A stretch of DNA of 64,000 nucleotides. Source: Kribbella rubisoli (GTDB lineage Bacteria; Actinomycetota; Actinomycetes; Propionibacteriales; Kribbellaceae). The position numbers were made by a program, and so were the translations under genes. The stretch's first letter is position 1, and every line of letters begins with the position of its first letter. The stretch is taken from the NCBI RefSeq assembly GCF_004217145.1, contig NZ_SHKR01000013.1, forward strand, positions 682,001 through 746,000, in the 5' to 3' direction. The notes below the pieces were generated by a model. The model searched no databases, was not told where the DNA came from, and saw nothing but the letters and a program-made list of their open reading frames with translations. Positions 9,012 to 16,632 of this stretch are shown here, in pieces.

Positions 9012-9989
9012 GTGGGGCTCGCCGTCTACATCGGAAAGCGGCTGGTGCGGTTGGTCCTGTCCTTGATCGCGGTGTCGATCCTGACGTTCACGCTGCTACA
9101 ACTTGCCCCTGGCAACTTCGCCGACCTGCAGCGGGTGAACAGCGGCGCGACGAACTTCGGTGGCGTCGGCACCGAGTCGATGGTCGGCGAACTCGAGACC
9201 CGGTACGGCGCCGACGTACCGGTCTGGAAGCAGTACCTGATCTTCATGAAGGGCGCGGTCGTCTGGGACTTCGGGCCGTCGTACAAGTATGCGAGCCGGA
9301 ATGTGCAGGACATCATCGCCGAGGCGTTCCCGGTGTCGGCCACGCTGGCGTTGCTCGCGGTCCTGCTCGCGCTGCTGATCGCCGTACCGGTCGGGGTGTT
9401 CGCGGCGTTGCGGCAGAACAGCAAGACCGATCACGGGACGATGTTCGTGGTCACGCTCGGGCACGCATTGCCCAGTTATCTGAGTGCGGCGTTCATGATC
9501 TTGTTGTTCTCGGCAACCTTGAAGTTGTTGCCTTCCGGCGGCTGGAACGGCCCGAAGGACCTGATCCTGCCGGTGCTCGCGCTCAGCCTCGGGCCGGCCG
9601 CGGTGCTGGCGCGGTACGTGCGGTCGAGCATGCTCGAGACGTTGCGCGAGGAGTACGTCACCGCTGCGATCGCCAAGGGCGGCCCACGGCGTACGGTCAT
9701 CGTCCGGCATGCGCTGCGCAACTCGTTGATCCCGTTGGTCACCGTGGCTGGTCCGCTCCTGGCGGCGCTGATGACGGGCACTGTTTTTGTCGAGGCGCTG
9801 CTGCGGATCCCGGGTCTCGGGCTGTACTTCGCGAACGCGGCGGCGAGCCGGGACATGCCGCTGCTGATGGGTACGGCGTTGTTCTTCGCGCTGATCCTGA
9901 TGGTGACGAACCTGGCCGTGGACCTGATCTATCGCTTCCTCGATCCCCGAATCCGCACGGTGGGAGGTGTGTCCGATGACGGCCACTGA
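9012..9989 (+). CDS. Dpp/Opp-type ABC transporter permease (DppB-like)
   Basis: A 325-residue inner-membrane subunit. The start is typical of DppB/OppB: IGKRLVRLVLSLIAVSILTF, then LLQLAPGNFAD. Later comes the binding-protein-dependent transport loop EEYVTAAIAKGGPRRTVIVR and a C-terminal FLDPRIR motif. GTG 9012 is supported by AGGGAG at 9000-9005 with a 6-base spacer, directly after the binding-protein stop. The 3' end overlaps the next permease by 14 bases. It pairs with the DppC-like protein to form the translocation pore. Confidence 0.92.
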   Translation: MGLAVYIGKRLVRLVLSLIAVSILTFTLLQLAPGNFADLQRVNSGATNFGGVGTESMVGELETRYGADVPVWKQYLIFMKGAVVWDFGPSYKYASRNVQDIIAEAFPVSATLALLAVLLALLIAVPVGVFAALRQNSKTDHGTMFVVTLGHALPSYLSAAFMILLFSATLKLLPSGGWNGPKDLILPVLALSLGPAAVLARYVRSSMLETLREEYVTAAIAKGGPRRTVIVRHALRNSLIPLVTVAGPLLAALMTGTVFVEALLRIPGLGLYFANAAASRDMPLLMGTALFFALILMVTNLAVDLIYRFLDPRIRTVGGVSDDGH

Positions 9990-10884
9990 GGGCATCTCGG
10001 CCGCCGCCGGCGAGTCCGAGCAGGCTGAGCGGGCTGCGCGTGGGCCGTTGGCTCGGGCGTGGTCGCGGTTTCGCAAGCACCGGTTGGCGTTCGGCAGTCT
10101 GATCTTCTGCTCGCTGCTGATCATCACCGCGATCGCGGCGCCGCTGATCGCGCCGTACGGCTATGAAGAGACCGACATCCAGCACAAGCTGGCCGGGCCT
10201 GGCTCCGAAGGGCATCTGCTCGGGACCGACCTGCTCGGGCGAGACATTCTCAGCCGGTTGATCTACGGTCTGCAGACAGCGCTGACGGTTGCCTTTGGCG
10301 CGGAGTTGACCGCGCTCGTGCTGGCGTTGGCGATCGGACTGCTCGCCGGGTATCTCGGCGGCCGGGTCGAATCGTTGCTGATGGCATTCACCGATGTCAT
10401 GTACGCGTTCCCGAGCTACCTGTTCGCGGTGGTGATGGTGACGGTGCTCGGCCGCAGCATCTTCGCGCTGGTGGTCGCGATCGGGATCGCGTCCTGGGTC
10501 ACTCAGGCCCGGCTGGTCCGGGCGCAGGTGATGACGATCAAGGAACGCGAGTACGTCGAGGCGGCCAGGTCGATGGGCGCGAAGGGCAGCACGATCGCGA
10601 TCCGGTACATCCTGCCGAACGCGATCGGGCCGATCCTCGTCACCACCAGCTTCGCGATCCCCGCCGCGATCGCCGCCGAGGCGGGCCTCGCCCTGCTCGG
10701 TCTCGGCGTACAGCCGCCGACGCCGTCGTGGGGCGCGATGATCAGCGAGGGCAGTCGATATCTGCTGGCGGCGCCGCACATGCTGGTCGCTCCGGCGGTG
10801 CTGTTCGCGCTGACTTTGCTGGCGTTCACGTGGATCGGCGACGGCGTACGGGATGCTTTCGACCCGAGCGGGGAGCAGCGATGA
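9976..10884 (+). CDS. Dpp/Opp-type ABC transporter permease (DppC-like)
   Basis: A 302-residue second pore subunit. It has a cytosolic N-terminal segment, a first helix (GSLIFCSLLIITAIAAPLIA), the DppC hallmark GTDLLGRDILSRLIYG, a coupling loop (EREYVEAARSMGAKGSTIAI then RYILPN) and a C-terminal DAFDPSGEQR close to the family's usual DPR end. ATG 9976 is preferred over GTG 9967 because GGGAGG at 9962-9967 gives an 8-base spacer. It overlaps the upstream permease gene by 14 bases and the downstream ATPase gene by the ATGA overlap, consistent with a single transporter operon. Confidence 0.92.
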   Translation: MTATEGISAAAGESEQAERAARGPLARAWSRFRKHRLAFGSLIFCSLLIITAIAAPLIAPYGYEETDIQHKLAGPGSEGHLLGTDLLGRDILSRLIYGLQTALTVAFGAELTALVLALAIGLLAGYLGGRVESLLMAFTDVMYAFPSYLFAVVMVTVLGRSIFALVVAIGIASWVTQARLVRAQVMTIKEREYVEAARSMGAKGSTIAIRYILPNAIGPILVTTSFAIPAAIAAEAGLALLGLGVQPPTPSWGAMISEGSRYLLAAPHMLVAPAVLFALTLLAFTWIGDGVRDAFDPSGEQR

Positions 10885-11846
10885 ACGACGAGGCTTTGCT
10901 GTCGGTGCGTGACCTGCGGACGACGTTCGGCAGTTCGTTGACCGCGGTCGACGGCGTGTCGTTCGACGTACGGCGTGGGCAGGCGCTCGCGATCGTCGGC
11001 GAGAGCGGCAGCGGCAAGAGCGTGACGATGCGCAGCGTGATGGGCATCCTGCCCCGGACCGCGCGGATCACCGGCGGCCAGGCGTACTTCGGCGGCCGCG
11101 ACCTGCTCGCGATCGGCGACAAGGAACTGCGCAAGATCCGCGGCCGCGAGATCGCGATGGTCTTCCAGAGCGCGATGGAGGCGATGAATCCGACGCTGAC
11201 GCTGGAACGCCAGCTGACCGAACATCTGATCTGGCACGGTTTGTGCAACAAGGCCGAAGCGCGCAAGCGGGCCGTGCGGGCGCTGGGGGATGTCGGGATT
11301 CCTGATCCGGAGAAGCGGATTCGCACGTACCCGTTCCAGCTGTCCGGCGGCATGCGGCAGCGGGCGATGATCGCGATGGCGATGGTGACCGAGCCGGATC
11401 TGCTGATCGCCGACGAGCCGACGACCGCTGTCGACGTCACTGTCCAGCGTCAGATCCTGGACCTGTTGAAGGGGCTGAAGGATCGCGGCACTGGCGTCAT
11501 CATGATCACGCACGATCTCGGTGTGGCTCGGTACTTCTGCGACGACGCGGTGGTGATGTACGCCGGTCGCGTGGTCGAGCGGGCGCCGATGGCTTCGCTG
11601 CTTGACGATCCACGGCATCCGTACACGGTCGGGCTGCTCGGGTCGAGCGTTGAGGTCGGCGGGCGGGAGTTGGCGCTGCGGCCGATCCCTGGTAGTCCTC
11701 CGGATCTGTCGCGGCGGCCTGTGGGGTGTGCGTTCCATCCTCGCTGCCCGCGTGCCGAGCTGCCCCGGTGCCAGACCGAGCAGGAGATCCTGACCATCGG
11801 CCCCGACCGGGACGCCGCCTGCTGGAAGGTGACCGTCGATGCCTGA
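10881..11846 (+). CDS. Dpp/Opp-type ABC transporter ATP-binding protein (DppD-like)
   Basis: A 321-residue cytosolic ATPase. Walker A is GESGSGKS, the signature is LSGGMRQR, Walker B is LLIADEPT with the catalytic Glu, and the H-loop His is in ITHDLGV. The C-terminal region has the oligopeptide-transporter domain with cysteines (GCAFHPRCPRAELPRCQ), which in relatives can bind an iron-sulfur cluster. ATG 10881 overlaps the permease stop as ATGA. It pairs with the following shorter ATPase to energise import. Confidence 0.93.
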   Translation: MNDEALLSVRDLRTTFGSSLTAVDGVSFDVRRGQALAIVGESGSGKSVTMRSVMGILPRTARITGGQAYFGGRDLLAIGDKELRKIRGREIAMVFQSAMEAMNPTLTLERQLTEHLIWHGLCNKAEARKRAVRALGDVGIPDPEKRIRTYPFQLSGGMRQRAMIAMAMVTEPDLLIADEPTTAVDVTVQRQILDLLKGLKDRGTGVIMITHDLGVARYFCDDAVVMYAGRVVERAPMASLLDDPRHPYTVGLLGSSVEVGGRELALRPIPGSPPDLSRRPVGCAFHPRCPRAELPRCQTEQEILTIGPDRDAACWKVTVDA

Positions 11847-12615
11847 CGAACTGGTCCGCGCCGAGTCGGTCACCAAAGTCTTCCGGACCCGTGCGGGTGA
11901 AGTCCGTGCTGTCGACGACGTTTCGCTCACCGTGCATCGTGGCGAGACGCTCGGCCTGGTCGGCGAGAGCGGCAGCGGGAAGTCGACGGTGGCACGGCTG
12001 ATGATGGGGTTGCAGCCGTGTACGTCGGGCCGCGTCGTGTTCGACGGGAACGACCTCGGCCAGCTGCCGGCACGCGAGCTGCGGGTCCTGCGGCCGCGGA
12101 TGCAGATGGTCTTCCAGAACCCGTACGGCTCGCTCCTTCCACACTTCAGCGCAATCGGCAACGTGATGGAGCCGCTCCGCCTACACGAGCGCGGCGACAA
12201 GGCATCGCGCCGTACTCGCGCACTAGAACTCCTCGACCTCGTCGGCATCAACACACACAACGCCGAGCTATACCCGCGCCAGTTCTCCGGCGGTCAACAG
12301 CAACGGATCGCCATCGCGCGCGCATTGGCCCTCGAGCCAGACCTCCTGGTGTGCGACGAGCCAACCTCCTCGCTGGACGTCTCGATCCAGGCGCAGATCC
12401 TCGAACTGTTCACCGACCTACGAAACCGCCTCGGCCTCTCCATGCTGTTCATCTCCCACAACCTCGCCGTAGTAGAACGCCTAGCCGACCGCGTAGCCGT
12501 GATGAACAAAGGCCAGGTAGTCGAAGAAAGCCCAACCGAAACGCTCTTCCGCGCCCCCCAAGACCCGTACACCCGCCAACTCCTCTCCGCCGTCCTCCCA
12601 GTCCGCGCGGAGTAA
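11839..12615 (+). CDS. Dpp/Opp-type ABC transporter ATP-binding protein (DppF-like, short form)
   Basis: A 258-residue cytosolic ATPase with Walker A GESGSGKS, signature FSGGQQQR, Walker B LLVCDEPT and H-loop SHNLAV. It stops after LLSAVLPVRAE, so it lacks the C-terminal Cys-containing oligopeptide domain carried by its partner and by most DppF proteins (about 320 residues). Short forms without this domain occur in the family, so it is probably functional. ATG 11839 overlaps the upstream gene by 8 bases. The 3' half uses noticeably more A-ending codons (CCA, CTA, GAA) than its neighbours. Confidence 0.9.
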   Translation: MPDELVRAESVTKVFRTRAGEVRAVDDVSLTVHRGETLGLVGESGSGKSTVARLMMGLQPCTSGRVVFDGNDLGQLPARELRVLRPRMQMVFQNPYGSLLPHFSAIGNVMEPLRLHERGDKASRRTRALELLDLVGINTHNAELYPRQFSGGQQQRIAIARALALEPDLLVCDEPTSSLDVSIQAQILELFTDLRNRLGLSMLFISHNLAVVERLADRVAVMNKGQVVEESPTETLFRAPQDPYTRQLLSAVLPVRAE

Positions 12616-13039
12616 AAACAGGAAGGGTTGTCCGCGCGTGTTGGGCCTTCTCTGCTGGTGTACGAGGGGAGAGGGCACAACAGCAGGGGAGAACCCTGGG
12701 GTGGCCAGTTTGGCCGGGAGTGGGGCGAGTGTTGGAGGTTTGGTGTCGGGATTGAGGGGGGCTGTCGTAGGGTTGCCGTTGATGTGCGAAGTTGGCTCGT
12801 CGCAGGTGGGGGAAGCGGGGTTGCTCGGGGTGTTGCCTGGGGGCTTCGAGGGGTAGGGCTCCGTTGGGGCGGGGTGTTGAAGGTGGCGTGGGGGCACGTG
12901 GAGGGTTTCGTCGGGCGGGGCGCGTCGGCCCGATCCGGAAGACCAGCGACGCTAAGCCTCAGATCGCCGTGCTCCTCGGCTCCGCTGCTCTCGGACTGCG
13001 ACGAGCTGCGTTCTCTGTCTAGATTTCAGGAGTTGGCCG
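12616..13039 (+). other. G-rich intergenic stretch without a convincing gene
   Basis: About 420 bases with strong G over C skew on the + strand and many GGGG and GTTGG runs. Reading frames here have Gly/Arg-rich or Pro-rich low-complexity products on both strands and no convincing ribosome binding site. The segment TGTCGGG...TCGTAGGGTTG near 12741-12773 resembles an actinobacterial promoter. It is followed by ATG 12782 opening a possible 24-codon leaderless frame, which I do not call as a gene. The last 15 bases carry CAGGAG, the ribosome binding site of the next gene. Confidence 0.5.
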
Positions 13040-14281
13040 ATGGATGACGAGATTCAGCTGATCAGTGACGGTGATGGGTTGGCGGTTCTCGGGGATCCGG
13101 CGGCTGTCGAACGCTTTTTGGTCTCTGAGGGACTGGAATCGAAAGATCTCGGGTTGCCGCGGCTTGGATCTGTTCTCAGTGCCGGGGCTGTTGCCGCACA
13201 GGCGGGTTCAGAGATTGCGGCCAACTCGGGTCGTTGGATGAAGATGACCAAGGATTCCGCGCGGCTTGTCGAGAAGCATGGGCTGAGGAAGAACGCCAAT
13301 GGTCTCAACACTGGTGTGTTGAAGGGGAGTCACGGCCAGATCAAAGGGTTTGTCGAATTCACGAAGGGGTCGCTGCTGACCAACCCGGCGGTGCTGGCCG
13401 GGGCGGCGGGGATTATGGCGCAGCTTGCTATGCAGCAGGCTATGGATGAGATCACCGACTATCTCGCCACGATCGACAAGAAGGTCGACGACGTACTCCG
13501 CGCGCAGAAGGATTCTGTGTTCGCGGACCTGATCGGCGTGGACTTCGTACTGCGGGAGGCCATGACGATTCGGGAGCAGGTGGGCAGGGTCTCCGAGGTC
13601 ACGTGGTCGAAGGTGCAGGCCACCACGCTGACGATCGCGACAACTCAGGCGTACGCGCTGCGCCAGCTCGACGCACTCGCGGAGAAGCTGGAGGGCGAGT
13701 CCAAGATCGGTGAGCTTGCCAAGACGGCCAAGGAAGCCAAGTCCACGGCCCAGGAATGGCTCGCCGTACTGGCCCGCTGCTTCCAGCTGCAGGACGCGAT
13801 CGCCATTCTCGAACTCGACCGCGTCCTCGACGCCGCTCCGGACGAGCTGGACCACCATCGCCTCGCCCTCCGCGCTGCACGGAACAATCGGTTGGACCTC
13901 ATCTCAAAGAGCACCGAGCGCCTGATGGCACGCATGGACGCGGCCGCTGGTACGGCGAACACCAAGGTGCTGCTGCACCCGACCTCGTCCCGGGAGGTGG
14001 TGGACTCGAGCAACCATGTCGCGCAGAACGTCGTGGAGTTCCACGGGCGGCTCGGGATCGAGCGCGGTCGGGAGTCGTTGGAAGCGAGAAGGTGGACGGA
14101 CGCGGCCACGGAGGTACGCGACAAGGCGTTCGACGCGGGGGCAGACGGCGTCGGTGCCGCCAAGCGCCTCGGCAACGAGACGTTCGACCTGGCCAGATCG
14201 ACGACGGGCAAGCTCTCAAGCCGGCTCACCGATCGAGTACGTCGGCGGCGTACCGACGAGGAAGCCGACCAGCAAGACTGA
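13040..14281 (+). CDS. Unrecognised 413-residue helical protein
   Basis: ATG 13040 follows AGGAG with an 8-base spacer. I do not recognise the family. The N-terminal 90 residues are polar with a basic segment (HGLRKNANGLNTGVLKGS). A moderately hydrophobic stretch follows (LLTNPAVLAGAAGIMAQLAM, about residue 111-130). After it comes a long, charged, probably helical region (MDEITDYLATIDKKVDDVLR through RARRNNRLDLISKSTERL) and a basic tail (RLTDRVRRRRTDEEADQQD). No signal peptide or catalytic motif is evident. One central hydrophobic segment between amphipathic helices resembles the layout of helical membrane-associated or pore-type proteins, but that is only inference. It stands alone, convergent with the following phosphotransferase gene (3 bases apart). 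Confidence 0.75.
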   Translation: MDDEIQLISDGDGLAVLGDPAAVERFLVSEGLESKDLGLPRLGSVLSAGAVAAQAGSEIAANSGRWMKMTKDSARLVEKHGLRKNANGLNTGVLKGSHGQIKGFVEFTKGSLLTNPAVLAGAAGIMAQLAMQQAMDEITDYLATIDKKVDDVLRAQKDSVFADLIGVDFVLREAMTIREQVGRVSEVTWSKVQATTLTIATTQAYALRQLDALAEKLEGESKIGELAKTAKEAKSTAQEWLAVLARCFQLQDAIAILELDRVLDAAPDELDHHRLALRAARNNRLDLISKSTERLMARMDAAAGTANTKVLLHPTSSREVVDSSNHVAQNVVEFHGRLGIERGRESLEARRWTDAATEVRDKAFDAGADGVGAAKRLGNETFDLARSTTGKLSSRLTDRVRRRRTDEEADQQD

Positions 14282-14284
14282 GCG

Positions 14285-15265
14285 CTAAGCCAGGTCGAGG
14301 TTGGACGTGAGCTGGCGCAGCTGGTCGAGCTTGCCGGGGACACCTCGCAGTAGATCGGCGATGGCGGCGTCGATTGTCGCGGGTTCGCCCATCCAGCTTG
14401 CGGCAGTGGCCTCGCCGAGTGAGACGCGGATCTGCTCGGCGAGAATCTGTAGGTGATTTCGGGTCACGCCGAGGAAGAGGTCCGGTCCTGCCCATCCGAG
14501 CTCCCCACCGGCTTCGGCGTACGCCGTGAGGATCTTGTTGATCTGCTCGGGGTCGCCGGCGCCGAAGATGTACGCGACCCGGCCGGCCTCGAGGGCCGCG
14601 CTGTCGGTCCGCACGCTGTCCCAGTCGACGAGGACAGGGCCGGACTCGGACATGACGATGTTGTGGGTCTTGAAGTCGCCGTGCGTTGTGACGATATCCG
14701 GGGCGACGTCGAGCAGTTCCGTGATGCGCTCGGTGGCCGCGAGGATGTGCGGAAGGCAGTCCGCGCACAGGCCCGCCCAGGGCACATCACGATCTCTAGC
14801 CATGGCGAACCAGCCCGCCCAGATCTCAGGCGATTGAATAGCGGGCCGCCACCACTCAGGCAGGCCAACCGCGCCGATTGGCTGCAGTTGATGGACTTGC
14901 GTCATGGTCCGCCCGAGCCAGACGGAGACGTCTCGGTCGTACGTCCGGTGCTCGATCCATCGGTAAACCCGAAACACCCGATCCTCGATGCGGGTCAGCC
15001 AATCCAGGAGCGGATCGATCGGCATGACCGGTCCTGGCATGTCGATGCGTGCTGCCCGCGCGTCGCGCTCGAACGCCATCGCGACAGCCAGCCCGTCGAT
15101 CAACTGACTGCCGATAGTCGGAAAGTACCCTTTGACGAAGTAGCTTCCGGTCGAGGTGTTGAGCCGCCACGTATCGGCACCGCCCCGCCTGAAGTGCACA
15201 AGCTCGCCGGCGGGCTCCCCCAGATCGAACGCGATCGCGACTTCTCTCGGGGACGGCGTGTACAA
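14285..15265 (-). CDS. Aminoglycoside-phosphotransferase-family kinase
   Basis: A 326-residue cytosolic small-molecule kinase of the APH/choline-kinase fold. The ATP-binding Lys is probably in GSYFVKGYF. The catalytic Brenner motif reads TTHGDFKTHNIVM and the metal-binding Asp is in VLVDWDS. The family covers antibiotic, sugar and amino-alcohol kinases, so the substrate is open; no resistance claim is justified. The TTG start at 15265 is chosen because GGAGGG lies 5 bases upstream, and there is no ATG nearby. The downstream end nearly touches the convergent unknown gene. Confidence 0.85.
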   Translation of the reverse strand: MYTPSPREVAIAFDLGEPAGELVHFRRGGADTWRLNTSTGSYFVKGYFPTIGSQLIDGLAVAMAFERDARAARIDMPGPVMPIDPLLDWLTRIEDRVFRVYRWIEHRTYDRDVSVWLGRTMTQVHQLQPIGAVGLPEWWRPAIQSPEIWAGWFAMARDRDVPWAGLCADCLPHILAATERITELLDVAPDIVTTHGDFKTHNIVMSESGPVLVDWDSVRTDSAALEAGRVAYIFGAGDPEQINKILTAYAEAGGELGWAGPDLFLGVTRNHLQILAEQIRVSLGEATAASWMGEPATIDAAIADLLRGVPGKLDQLRQLTSNLDLA

Positions 15266-15283
15266 CGGTTCCCTCCAAGATCC

Positions 15284-15295
15284 CTGTAGCTACAG
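15284..15295 (-). promoter_or_regulatory. Perfect 12-base palindrome CTGTAGCTACAG in the phosphotransferase promoter
   Basis: Perfect palindrome 19 bases upstream of the TTG start. On the minus strand TTGGAA, an 18-base spacer and TAGCTA inside the palindrome form a possible -35/-10 pair, so a dimeric repressor could bind over the -10 box. This is pattern recognition only. Confidence 0.35.
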
Positions 15296-15383
15296 CGGAT
15301 TCGTCAATGGTTCCAACGGCGGCTGGCAACGCAAGGTTCCTGCAGGACCACAACCGAAGCGAGGTCGTGAGCTGAACGGATGA

Positions 15384-15456
15384 GGGGTTGACCCCTGACT
15401 TGGTCGGTTGTACCCGCTGCATTCAAGGGGCCAACCGACAAGCTCGGGGTCAACCC
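15384..15456. repeat. Intergenic palindromic element, family 1, copy 1
   Basis: A 73-base element bounded by GGGGTTGACCCCT on the left and GGGGTCAACCC on the right, so the ends pair as GGGTTGACCC/GGGTCAACCC over 10 bases. An inner stem GTCGGTTG/CAACCGAC surrounds a loop containing ACCCGCTGCATTCAAGGGG. A related element with the same ends and a similar CGGTTGT core lies at 30393-30469. It sits between the phosphotransferase promoter and the 3' end of the aminotransferase gene. It could be a REP or MITE-like element, or a terminator. Confidence 0.6.
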
Positions 15457-15474
15457 GTCATATGGCGCGCGCCG

Positions 15475-16632
15475 CTAGTTCGTTTCGTTGACTGCGCTGG
15501 TGATGGTGGTGGTTATTGCTCGGGTTTGGTCTTCGGTTCCTAGTAGGTAGGTTTGCGGGAGCCAGATCGTTTCCGCCGAGACTGTGTCGGCGTTCGGGCA
15601 GTCGGCATCGGGGTACGGCTGGCCGAGCTTCTCGGTGATGGCTTTCGACTCTCGGAGTACGGCGGCGTTGCGGTGCAGGGGGACGTAGCCGCTGGAGGCT
15701 CGGGTGAAACCCGCTGTGGCAAGGGACTGTAGGACCGCTTCGCGGTGGTCGGGGAGGCGGAGCAGGAAGAGGTGGCGGCCGTGGGCTGTGATGGCTGGGT
15801 CTTCGGGGGCGAGGTGGATGCCGTCGACGTCGCGGAGTAGGTCCGTCAGGAGGCGGGCGTTGCGTTCGCGGACCTCCTGGACCGCTGGGTGGCGGCGGAG
15901 CTGGACGCGCAGTATCGCGGCCTGGAACTCGGTCAACCGCAGGTTGTAGCCGACGGCCTCGTGTTGATACCAGCCGCCGCCCGGCACCCGGCCGACGTTG
16001 ACCAGCGAGTACAGGGCACCGGCCAACTCATCGTTGTCGGTGAGCACGGCGCCGCCCTCGCCGGCCGTGATGTTCTTGCTGCTCTGGAAGCTGAACGTGC
16101 CGAGGTCGCCGATCGCGCCGACCGGACGGCCTTTGTACGCCGCCCCGTGTGCCTGGGCCGCGTCCTCGATGATCGTCAGGCCGTGACGCCTGCCGAGCGC
16201 CGTGAAGGCGTCCAGATCCGCTGGCCGGCCGGCGAGATGGACGACGATGACTGCCTTCGTCCGCTCGGTGATCGCGGCCTCGACGGCAACAGGATCGAGC
16301 AGGTGGGTGTCCAGGTCCACGTCCGCGAAGACAGGAACCGCACCGACGAACAGCGCCGCCGAAGCAGTCGCGATGAAGGTGTACGGCGGCACGATCACCT
16401 CGTCGCCGATGCCGACGCCCGCGGCCCGCAGCGCCGCCGCGATGGCCAGCGTCCCGTTGCTCAGGCAGATCCCGAAACCCGCCTGCTGGTACGCCGCGAA
16501 CTCCCGCTCGAACGTCGCGACGACATCGCCGCTCGTGCTGCCCCAGTTCCCCGAATTCAGTACCTCGAGCAGCGCTTTCGCCTCATCATCGTCGTACTGC
16601 GGCCACTCAGGCATCATGGTGTGATCACCCAT
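15475..16632 (-). CDS. DegT/DnrJ/EryC1/StrS-family aminotransferase
   Basis: A 385-residue PLP-dependent enzyme of the sugar or AHBA-type aminotransferase family. The fold-type-I core is clear: NGTLAIAAALRAAGVGIGDE, then VIVPPYTFIATASAALFVGA and IIEDAAQAHGAAYKG. The PLP Lys lies in FSFQSSKNITAGEGG. The substrate is probably a keto sugar or keto cyclitol. The first ATG is at 16632; a second (MMPEWPQ) is six codons in. The coding region overlaps the 3' end of the upstream deacetylase-like gene by 19 bases, so the two are coupled. No sugar-nucleotide or polyketide genes flank it, so biosynthetic and catabolic roles both remain possible. Confidence 0.88.
   Translation of the reverse strand: MGDHTMMPEWPQYDDDEAKALLEVLNSGNWGSTSGDVVATFEREFAAYQQAGFGICLSNGTLAIAAALRAAGVGIGDEVIVPPYTFIATASAALFVGAVPVFADVDLDTHLLDPVAVEAAITERTKAVIVVHLAGRPADLDAFTALGRRHGLTIIEDAAQAHGAAYKGRPVGAIGDLGTFSFQSSKNITAGEGGAVLTDNDELAGALYSLVNVGRVPGGGWYQHEAVGYNLRLTEFQAAILRVQLRRHPAVQEVRERNARLLTDLLRDVDGIHLAPEDPAITAHGRHLFLLRLPDHREAVLQSLATAGFTRASSGYVPLHRNAAVLRESKAITEKLGQPYPDADCPNADTVSAETIWLPQTYLLGTEDQTRAITTTITSAVNETN

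Noticed and set aside
12628..13047. Overlapping Gly/Arg/Val-rich and Pro-rich frames in the G-rich intergenic region
   Set aside because: Low-complexity products on both strands without a start signal; they follow from base composition.
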